The notes beneath the pieces are model-generated. The model did no database searches, had not been told where the DNA came from, and saw only the letters and a list, made by a program, of their open reading frames with translations. A program made the position numbers and the translations under genes. A stretch of DNA of 5,203 nucleotides. Source: an uncultured Prevotella sp. GTDB taxonomy: Bacteria > Bacteroidota > Bacteroidia > Bacteroidales > Bacteroidaceae. Below, one piece after another: positions 1 to 5,203 of this stretch (positions are counted from its first letter, which is position 1; every line of letters begins with the position of its first letter). Where the stretch lies: assembly GCA_946625715.1 (NCBI GenBank), contig CAMOTK010000140.1, positions 1 through 5,203 on the forward strand, written 5' to 3'.

Positions 1-635
1 AAAACATTCTCGGCCAGCTGGGCAACCGCGTGCAGCATGCCCTGCGCGCCTATACACCGAAGGACCAGAAGGCCGTGAAGACGGCGGCCGACACCTTCCG
101 CGCCAACCCCGACTTCAAGACCGACGAGGCCATCATGAACCTTGAGACGGGCGAAGCCCTCGTGAGCTTCCTCGACGAGAAGGGTGCACCCACGATGGTG
201 GAGCGTGCCAAGATTCTGTTCCCGCTCTCGCAGATTGGCGCCATCACCGAAGGTCAGCGCCTCGACCTCATCAAGCAGAGCAGCGTCTACGGCAAGTACG
301 ACACGCCCATCGACCGCGAGAGTGCCTACGAGATGCTCATAAAGGAGCAGGAAGAAGCAGCCAACAGCCAAGAGGCAGAAGCCGACAGCCAAGAGCCAAC
401 CGCCAAGAACCAAAAGCCCGGCTTCATGAGCAAGGTCATGCGTGCCGTGCTGACGGCTATCACCTCGACGCTGGCCACCATCCTGGGCACATGGGTGAGC
501 AACAAGGTATCGGGCAAGCAGAGCCGAAGCCGCACATCGGCCAAGGAGCGGGTTGTGAAGAATGCCACCAGCGCCGCCACGCGCACCATCACCAAGGAGC
601 TGACGCGCGACATCTTAGGCAATCTGGTGAAATAA
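1..635 (+). CDS. HerA-like/DUF853 (YjgR-type) ATPase, C-terminal part only
   Basis: This is the 3' end of a gene whose start lies before the window; the reading frame is open from base 3 ([19 protein letters not shown]) to TAA at 633-635, giving 210 visible residues. The first ~115 residues match what I recall of the C-terminal region of E. coli YjgR and the DUF853 family of HerA-like ATPases: [19 protein letters not shown], a [12 protein letters not shown] motif and VYGKYD-x4-DRESAYEML. The Walker A and B motifs would be upstream and are not visible, so ATPase activity is inferred from the family. The cellular role of the family is poorly defined. After the conserved part comes a Gln/Glu/Ala-rich linker (residues ~116-140), then a hydrophobic/amphipathic stretch (~143-170), and a basic helix ending in RDILGNLVK that resembles the family's usual C-terminus. 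The GTG at 30 is an internal Val codon, not a start. The gene converges on the - strand operon and ends 10 nt before a hairpin terminator. Confidence 0.9.
   Translation, partial: NILGQLGNRVQHALRAYTPKDQKAVKTAADTFRANPDFKTDEAIMNLETGEALVSFLDEKGAPTMVERAKILFPLSQIGAITEGQRLDLIKQSSVYGKYDTPIDRESAYEMLIKEQEEAANSQEAEADSQEPTAKNQKPGFMSKVMRAVLTAITSTLATILGTWVSNKVSGKQSRSRTSAKERVVKNATSAATRTITKELTRDILGNLVK
360..422 (+). repeat. Three imperfect 21-bp in-frame repeats (heptapeptide) in the ATPase linker
   Basis: Three consecutive 21-nt units (360-380, 381-401, 402-422) encode [14 protein letters not shown] and AKNQKPG. Each starts with a GCC Ala codon and has a CAA Gln at its fourth codon; units 1 and 2 share the AGCCAAGAG core. 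The block sits between the conserved DUF853 region and the hydrophobic tail, so it is probably a flexible linker that grew by short tandem duplication and then diverged. Confidence 0.65.
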
Positions 636-645
636 TCATAAACAC

Positions 646-686
646 AAAGACCCCCAAAAGTCAAGAAAAGACTTTTGGGGGTCTTT
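646..686. terminator. Bidirectional rho-independent-type hairpin between convergent genes
   Basis: The left arm (646-662) and right arm (670-686) are perfect reverse complements over 17 bp, with a 7-nt loop at 663-669. The stem contains five consecutive C:G pairs and its outer end is AAAGA/TCTTT, so a U-rich 3' side forms on either strand. It lies 10 nt after the ATPase stop codon on the + strand and 4 nt after the stop codon of the - strand secreted-protein gene. That position between converging genes fits a shared terminator for both transcripts. The long U tract is partly interrupted (TCTTTATGC on +, TCTTTGTGTTTA on -), so efficiency is not certain. Confidence 0.87.
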
Positions 687-690
687 ATGC

Positions 691-2532
691 TTAGAAGTCA
701 CCCGGCCCGTAGAGTCCGAACTCGGGGTCTTTCTCTGGCTGCCAAGTACGCAGTTTGATGAGCGGTTTCGTAGGTTCGTTGATGTCGACCATGAGCATCA
801 GATAGCCTTTGTCGCCGTAGGTCGACGAATAGTAGTCCTGTTCGATTTGTATGGCATACGACTCGCCGCCTTGTCCCATCTTCATCACATCGTTGCTGGC
901 AAAACGGATGTTGACAAACTCGTTGCGCTCGAAGCAGCGTTTCAGGTTCTTCAGATACTCGTCCTTTGTCTGGCGGTTCTTCTTGATGATGAGATTGCCT
1001 TCCTGACTGATGGTCGACTGGTTCTCCACGTTCACCGAGCGAGAAGCCCGATGAATGACTGTGCCAGTAATGATAACGGCATCGTCGTCGAACACCGACT
1101 CGATATAGTCGAGACGTTTCAGGGCGTAGGCCGTCTTATAGTTTTCCAGGAAGTTCATGATGGCAAAGCGCGACTGCTGGTCCCACACGCCCTTGTTCAG
1201 GATATCGTCTTCGGCCGTTTTGCCCAGTCCGAAGGCGATGTTGTCGATTTTCTGCGTGCCATCGAACGTGAGCACCACGTCTTCCACGAACAGCTTTTTC
1301 ACGCCCTTGGCAAAGGAGAACGACATGCGCAGGCCGCGCTCCACAACCGAGCCGTTGTCTTCGAAGAAGCGGATGTCTTTCGAATCGAGCACCTTAGCGC
1401 GTCCGTACTCCACCAGTTTGCGGAACATGTCCCATCCCTTGTCGGTGAAGCAGTCGCGCACCGACTGGTAGTTCTTCTGCTTGATGGCAGCAACCACACG
1501 CTCGACGACCGGCATATAGTTCTTGGCTTCCTTGCCCATAGCCGTTGGCGGCTGCAAGATTTCGATGCTGTTGGTGGTAAACGTGTTGGTAGCCACCACC
1601 TCGCCCTTCTTGGGCTTCGGCGTTTTCTCTTTCTTCTGGGGCTCGAGCTTCACGTTGGTGGTAGCCCGACGCATGGGCGTCTTCGTCACGACGTTGAGCA
1701 CGGCTTCCACCTCGGGATAACTCTTGGCCTCGCCCTTGTACTCATACTCAAACTGCAACTGCACCTGTGCATCGGTGTAGCCCGGTGCCAGTTCCATGAT
1801 GCCGCAACCGTCCTTGGCACTGTAGATGGCGCTCCAGCTCTGGCCGTCGAAGTAGGTGTAGTCGACACTGCTGACGGGCTTATCTTTATAGGTGATGAGC
1901 AGACGCACATCGTTGCCGTCCTGTCCGACGCAGCTGGCCTTCAGCTGACTGAGCGTCTCGTCCATCTTCTCCTTGAGGTAGTTGGTCAGCACATGCTCGC
2001 GCCCGTTGCCGTCGCGATAGGTCACCTCGTTAGGATATTGCAGCGACTTGAGCAGCGTGAGTGCCCAGTAGCAGTTGCGCAGCACCACATCGGCCTCGCC
2101 TTTCTCCTCAGCACGTTCGGCCGTTTCCACGAGGTCGAGTGCCTTGCGCTTGCGCTGGTCGAACATCTTGTCGAGCTCCGATGCCTTCATCCATCTCACC
2201 ACATGCGCCTCTGGCCCCTTCTGCAACACTATCTGCTTGGTGTTGGTAAGCGTGGCCTGCGAATAAGTCTGCACGGAGTTCTGAAATTGCGACTGCTCGC
2301 TGACGTCGCTGCCCGAACTGTTCACTTCGAGGGTACGCTGTGAGAGGCTCGACACGTTGGTGGCTATCATGCTGATGAGCGTGGCCAGCGCCTGCTTGTC
2401 GGCCTCGGCAACAGTGGGTCCCCACCCTTCGCCGTAGATGTATTCCTCACTGTCGCGAATTTCCTCCCAGGCCTGGGCAAACGCTCCCAGCGACAGCAGC
2501 AGGAAGGCACAAGTTGCAAAGATACGGTTCAT
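691..2532 (-). CDS. Secreted LPP20-like protein with C-terminal NTF2-like domains, function unknown
   Basis: The protein has 613 residues from the ATG at 2532. I chose this start because it puts a classic signal peptide at the N-terminus (MNRIFATCAFLLLSLGAFAQ, cleavage near residue 20). An upstream in-frame TTG at 2562 would add ten polar residues before it. Residues ~30-112 (EGWGPTVAEADKQALATLI) resemble the LPP20/LPP20-like domain found in secreted bacterial proteins. Residues ~115-202 are mostly helical and charged. Residues ~208-280 look like an Ig- or transthyretin-like beta domain. A Lys/Pro-rich linker follows (~296-310). Two segments, ~338-435 and ~450-598, each start with a helical pair and end in beta strands, as in NTF2/SnoaL-like folds; this last assignment is tentative. 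There is no lipobox: the only early Cys (residue 8) lies before the hydrophobic core, so it should be soluble in the periplasm rather than lipidated. It is the last gene of the - strand set, 34 nt after the BACON lipoprotein gene. No catalytic motif is recognised. Confidence 0.87.
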   Translation of the reverse strand: MNRIFATCAFLLLSLGAFAQAWEEIRDSEEYIYGEGWGPTVAEADKQALATLISMIATNVSSLSQRTLEVNSSGSDVSEQSQFQNSVQTYSQATLTNTKQIVLQKGPEAHVVRWMKASELDKMFDQRKRKALDLVETAERAEEKGEADVVLRNCYWALTLLKSLQYPNEVTYRDGNGREHVLTNYLKEKMDETLSQLKASCVGQDGNDVRLLITYKDKPVSSVDYTYFDGQSWSAIYSAKDGCGIMELAPGYTDAQVQLQFEYEYKGEAKSYPEVEAVLNVVTKTPMRRATTNVKLEPQKKEKTPKPKKGEVVATNTFTTNSIEILQPPTAMGKEAKNYMPVVERVVAAIKQKNYQSVRDCFTDKGWDMFRKLVEYGRAKVLDSKDIRFFEDNGSVVERGLRMSFSFAKGVKKLFVEDVVLTFDGTQKIDNIAFGLGKTAEDDILNKGVWDQQSRFAIMNFLENYKTAYALKRLDYIESVFDDDAVIITGTVIHRASRSVNVENQSTISQEGNLIIKKNRQTKDEYLKNLKRCFERNEFVNIRFASNDVMKMGQGGESYAIQIEQDYYSSTYGDKGYLMLMVDINEPTKPLIKLRTWQPEKDPEFGLYGPGDF

Positions 2533-2558
2533 ACTATAATCGTTTTTCTTTCTTCCAT
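2529..2558 (-). other. Nine-codon mini-ORF overlapping the LPP20-like gene start (ATGA)
   Basis: In the 34-nt gap after the BACON lipoprotein gene, an ATG at 2558 opens a nine-codon frame (MEERKTIIV) whose TGA overlaps the ATG of the next gene in an ATGA arrangement. Its ATG is 8 nt past the TAA of the upstream gene. Such an arrangement can couple translation, but a frame this short arises easily by chance. The purine-rich GGAAGAAAG inside it is about 15 nt or more from the 2532 ATG, so it is poorly placed as a Shine-Dalgarno sequence. I record it as a possible initiation-region feature, not as a gene. Confidence 0.2.
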
Positions 2559-2566
2559 ACAAGTGT

Positions 2567-3883
2567 TTACGGGTTCTCTTGTGCCGTTGCCGTCACGGTC
2601 ACTACATTAGGACTGTAGACTACCCCCGACTTGGTACGGACGTAGGCACGGACGTAGTAGGTGCCTGGCTGCAGGTTTTCCATGAAGCCCCACAATTCGC
2701 CAGAGCCACCGCGGTTGATTATTTCGGCCAGTTGCTGCTGGTCGAACGCACTTCTCCGCTCGCTGTTGTCAAGGGCAGGCGACTGGTTGCGCTGGCTGTA
2801 CACAAGGCCATAGTCCTCAACGTCGGCCGTCATGCCACTCACCATGAAGACCATTTCAGCAAAGTTGTTTTGGGAATGCATGAGTTCAAAATGCTGTATG
2901 ACCGGTTGACTATTGACAGAGTCCCTGCTCGTGGTATAAGTACCTTGCTGTACCAGCACGTCGAACTGCTTGGGGTTCTGGTTGCCGGCAACAAAGACGA
3001 TGAGCGACATGCGCTCGCGTTCGGTGCTCTGGTTGGGTTCGCACCTAACACGAATCTCGCCGTTGCCCACGCCCTGCGCAGGCTCTATCCACAGCCACGA
3101 CTGTGCTGAAGAGGGCACGAAGGCTCTCCAGGCGGCGTTGCTCTCTACGTAGAGCATCTGCTCGCCGCCCCCACCGCTCATGTTGAGCTCGCTGGTATTG
3201 ACATGGAGGTAGACATCGTCGCTGCTCATGCCGTTCTGCTTGACCACGACCTCGGCCGTGCTGGTGCCATAGTTGATGTTGAACGACGTGGAGCGCCCAA
3301 CGTCGGTAGTGGCGGGGTCGACCGACACGTTGACGCTCTGTGCACCGGTGCCACCCGTGAGCTTGTCGATATGGAGCCAGTCGATGCCTGCCGGCGTCAC
3401 GATGTTCCATCCGTCATTGCTGTTGATGGTGAGCAGCTGTGCACCAAGCGGATTGGCGGCAAACGACATGGTCTTCTGCGAGATATTGATGGTGGGGTCG
3501 CCACTCTTCTGCCTTACGGCAATTTTCTGCTGCAGACCGCCGTCGGTGGTGAGCATGATGGTGTCCAGACGGTCGTAGATGGCCGTGTTCTGGTCCGACT
3601 GTATCACGAGTGTGCCGTCGCCGTTGCCGGCAGCGGGCTGCACGATGAGGGCGTCCCAGGGATTGTTGGCATCTTGTATGAGCGACATCTTCCATGCGCA
3701 GTTGGCTCTTATTTTCACGTCTTTGGTCATATCGCCCGAGGCCATAACGATGCTGCTGCCCTCTTCCACCAGGATAACTTCCTTGGCTGGCTTGGCAGCC
3801 AGTTCCTCGTCCGACTTACATCCCGTGAGGCCAGCCGTAAGTGCTGCGACGGCCACTATTGCAAATATATGTCTTGTTTTCAT
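2567..3883 (-). CDS. BACON-domain lipoprotein, probably surface-exposed, with Fn3-like C-terminus
   Basis: The protein has 438 residues from ATG at 3883. The N-terminus is a lipoprotein signal with lipobox LTGC (residues 19-22). The residues after Cys22 are KSDEE, an acidic patch like the lipoprotein export signal that sends Bacteroidetes lipoproteins to the cell surface. Three BACON-type beta-sandwich repeats follow at ~35-126, ~132-217 and ~223-314. Each has the pattern of an aromatic after a small-residue turn (CAW, DGW, AAW), a second Trp strand (NPWDALIV, DWLHI, SWLWI), a Gly-rich turn, and a closing V-x-Q strand (VRQ, VKQ, VQQ). Residues ~326-433 form an Fn3-like domain with YGLVYS and GTYYVRAYVRTKSGVVYSP, common in Bacteroidetes surface proteins. 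BACON domains are often called carbohydrate- or mucin-binding, but here no enzyme domain or SusC/D partner is present, so ligand and role are unknown. The gene sits 36 nt after the PEGA/barrel gene and 34 nt before the LPP20-like gene, consistent with co-transcription. Confidence 0.92.
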   Translation of the reverse strand: MKTRHIFAIVAVAALTAGLTGCKSDEELAAKPAKEVILVEEGSSIVMASGDMTKDVKIRANCAWKMSLIQDANNPWDALIVQPAAGNGDGTLVIQSDQNTAIYDRLDTIMLTTDGGLQQKIAVRQKSGDPTINISQKTMSFAANPLGAQLLTINSNDGWNIVTPAGIDWLHIDKLTGGTGAQSVNVSVDPATTDVGRSTSFNINYGTSTAEVVVKQNGMSSDDVYLHVNTSELNMSGGGGEQMLYVESNAAWRAFVPSSAQSWLWIEPAQGVGNGEIRVRCEPNQSTERERMSLIVFVAGNQNPKQFDVLVQQGTYTTSRDSVNSQPVIQHFELMHSQNNFAEMVFMVSGMTADVEDYGLVYSQRNQSPALDNSERRSAFDQQQLAEIINRGGSGELWGFMENLQPGTYYVRAYVRTKSGVVYSPNVVTVTATAQENP

Positions 3884-3919
3884 ATCGTCAGTCTATATTT
3901 ATAATTAATAAGGTGTAGG
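3884..3919 (-). promoter_or_regulatory. AT-rich leader of the BACON lipoprotein gene
   Basis: This 36-nt gap is strongly AT-rich (TTATTAATTATAAATATAG on the - strand), in contrast to the GC-rich genes around it. No Shine-Dalgarno sequence is seen before the ATG at 3883. In Bacteroidetes, AT-rich unstructured leaders commonly support initiation without a Shine-Dalgarno, which fits. No TAnnTTTG -7 element is present in the gap, so I read it as a translation-initiation region in an operon rather than a promoter. Confidence 0.4.
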
Positions 3920-5203
3920 TTAGAAGTTGAATATGGCACCCATAGTCACACCGAAGCCGCCAGCCGAGAAATTGCTGTTGTCTGAGATGCGCTCGAAGTT
4001 CTTGTCCTTCTGCAGGGCCACAAGATATTCGGGATTGACGAACACGTAGAGACGCTGTATGGGGGCAAACATCAGCTTGGCACCGATGCTCAGGCAGTTG
4101 GCAATGGCGCCGTTGCCATAGAGATTGGTACCGTTTTTCACCTTGCCCGAGAGGCGCTCGATGGCGTAGCCTATCTGCGGTGTCAGGGCCAGACGCTCGG
4201 TCAGTTCGAACTGGTAGCCCAGCTTGGCCGCCATGGTCGAGCGCTTATAGGTGCAGGTGCTGAGATAGGTGTCGGTGCCGTCGGTGGTGTACCAGGGCAC
4301 TTCGCCCGACGAGGCCAGGCCGAAGGTATAGCTCACCTGCAGGTCGTAGTTCTTATAGGTGGCGCCCACGAGCGCGGTGATGCCGCCCAGCTTGCGTGCG
4401 GTGTAGCCGAGGCCGAAATAGAACGCCTGCGGCTTGATGTACTTGATGCGTTCGAGGGTAATGGTATCGGCGGTGGTGCGGTTGTGCTTCACCAGATACT
4501 CATGGTTCTGAGTGACATAGCCTCGGCGGGCGAAGGTCATCTGGTAGGAGCCGATGGGCATGCTGACCGTTTCGGAGAGGTCGATGGCATGATTGCCATT
4601 GTAGGTGGTCATCACGCCACCCGGCCGCGTATAGATGCGCAGCCAGCCGGTGTGGGGCGTCGGGGCGTTGGCCTCAATGGTGTTCTGCTGCTGGGCCACC
4701 ACGGTAAACGAGGTTTTGGCCGAGTCGCAGTCGGCCTTGCGGGTCTCTACGGTGTAGGTGCCCTCGCGCAGCTGTGTCTTAAACGAGCCGGTGCCCACCT
4801 TGCGGTCTTCGAAATAGATGTCGGCATTGTTGGCCACATTGACAGTCACGTCGCCGAAGTGGTCGGACATGTCGCGCATCTCGATGTTCTCCAGGCGTAT
4901 GCCCTGTGCGTCTTCGGTGGTAATCATGATGGTCTTCTCGCCCTCATAGCGGTCTTTCACGGCGCGTAGGGTGTGGCGCCCGTAGTTCAGATACTTGTGG
5001 TTTACGGGCGACTCGCCGCAGTTGGCGCCATCGATGTAGATGGTGGCTCCGGCCATCTCGGATGTGAGGGTCAGGTAGCGGCCGATGCCGATGTCGAGGT
5101 ACATCTCGTAGGTGCGGCCGCCGTCGACTGTGACTGGATAGGAGTAGTCGCGCAGCACGCCATAGTCCTTGTGCTGGATGGTCAGGCGCTTGGCACGACG
5201 GGG
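3920..5203 (-). CDS. PEGA-repeat protein with C-terminal 8-strand outer-membrane beta-barrel (5' partial)
   Basis: The frame is open to the window edge: it reads PRRAKRLTIQHKDYGVLRDY upstream of the GTG at 5158, which is therefore an internal Val codon. In all, 427 residues are visible and the start and signal peptide are outside. The first ~40 residues (AKRLTIQH, GVLRDYSYPV, TYEM) match the region that precedes PEGA domains in Bacteroidetes proteins. Three PEGA-like repeats follow at ~43-102, ~117-177 and ~187-252, with degenerate signature turns (LNYGRHTLRA, LREGTYTVE, MPIGSYQMTF); repeat 1 has the typical GATIYIDG-x-NCGESP. Residues ~255-427 split into eight alternating amphipathic strands starting at AFYFGLGYTARK and ending in FGVTMGAIFNF, with the terminal Phe typical of outer-membrane proteins. 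The likely topology is periplasmic PEGA domains followed by an OmpX/OmpW-size barrel; this is a family-based inference. PEGA domains are linked to surface or glycan attachment in general, but no ligand is visible here. It is the most upstream visible gene of the - strand set; the operon may extend beyond the window. Confidence 0.9.
   Translation of the reverse strand, partial: PRRAKRLTIQHKDYGVLRDYSYPVTVDGGRTYEMYLDIGIGRYLTLTSEMAGATIYIDGANCGESPVNHKYLNYGRHTLRAVKDRYEGEKTIMITTEDAQGIRLENIEMRDMSDHFGDVTVNVANNADIYFEDRKVGTGSFKTQLREGTYTVETRKADCDSAKTSFTVVAQQQNTIEANAPTPHTGWLRIYTRPGGVMTTYNGNHAIDLSETVSMPIGSYQMTFARRGYVTQNHEYLVKHNRTTADTITLERIKYIKPQAFYFGLGYTARKLGGITALVGATYKNYDLQVSYTFGLASSGEVPWYTTDGTDTYLSTCTYKRSTMAAKLGYQFELTERLALTPQIGYAIERLSGKVKNGTNLYGNGAIANCLSIGAKLMFAPIQRLYVFVNPEYLVALQKDKNFERISDNSNFSAGGFGVTMGAIFNF

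Noticed and set aside
847..2343. A 498-codon open frame on the + strand opposite the LPP20-like gene
   Set aside because: It is antisense to a gene with a clear signal peptide and domain pattern; its translation is rich in His, Leu and Val with no recognisable motif, as expected from the complement of GC-rich codons.
2517..2524. TATCTTTG on the - strand, matching the Bacteroidetes -7 consensus TAnnTTTG
   Set aside because: It lies inside the signal-peptide codons of the LPP20-like gene, downstream of the start, so it could not drive that gene.
2533..2562. Ten-residue N-terminal extension of the LPP20-like protein from a TTG codon at 2562
   Set aside because: It would place charged residues (YGRKKNDYS) before an already complete signal peptide starting at ATG 2532; the ATG start is more plausible.
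3862..3869. TATATTTG on the - strand, another -7 consensus match
   Set aside because: It is inside the signal-peptide coding region of the BACON lipoprotein gene, downstream of its ATG, and I see no TTG at the proper -33 distance.
3203..3904. A 233-codon + strand frame opposite the BACON lipoprotein gene
   Set aside because: It is antisense to an unmistakable lipoprotein with BACON repeats, and its translation shows no domain, signal peptide or membrane segment.
5156..5158. GTG as the start of the PEGA/barrel gene
   Set aside because: The frame stays open to the window edge and the upstream residues (AKRLTIQHKDYG) continue the family's conserved sequence, so the gene is 5' truncated by the window.

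Overview
The window looks like chromosomal DNA of a GC-rich member of the Bacteroidales, possibly a Prevotella-type genus. The evidence is the protein families: BACON domains, a PEGA/beta-barrel protein of Bacteroidetes type, and a lipoprotein signal followed by an acidic surface-export motif. Start regions also lack clear Shine-Dalgarno sequences, and the short intergenic gaps are AT-rich. The genus is an inference; there is no rRNA or marker gene to fix it.

Layout. On the + strand, bases 1-635 are the 3' end of a HerA-like/DUF853 (YjgR-type) ATPase gene. Its P-loop ATPase core lies outside the window. Its tail carries three imperfect heptapeptide repeats and a family-specific amphipathic C-terminus. 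A perfect 17-bp hairpin (646-686) follows and separates it from a convergent gene set on the - strand.

The - strand, read from high to low coordinates, holds three closely spaced genes that look like one operon. (i) A PEGA-repeat protein ending in a predicted 8-strand outer-membrane beta-barrel (3920-5203, 5' end outside the window). (ii) A lipoprotein with three BACON domains and an Fn3-like C-terminal domain (2567-3883). (iii) A secreted protein with an LPP20-like N-terminal domain, a beta-rich middle and two possible NTF2-like domains (691-2532). The gaps are 36 and 34 nt, and the shared hairpin probably terminates both converging transcripts.

All three - strand products carry export signals or outer-membrane features. 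The simplest reading is a cell-envelope module: an outer-membrane barrel with periplasmic PEGA domains, a surface-exposed lipoprotein and a soluble periplasmic partner. No SusC/SusD pair, glycoside hydrolase, mobile element, tRNA, rRNA or CRISPR array is visible. The joint function of the module cannot be read from the sequence, and it is the best candidate here for an uncharacterised system.
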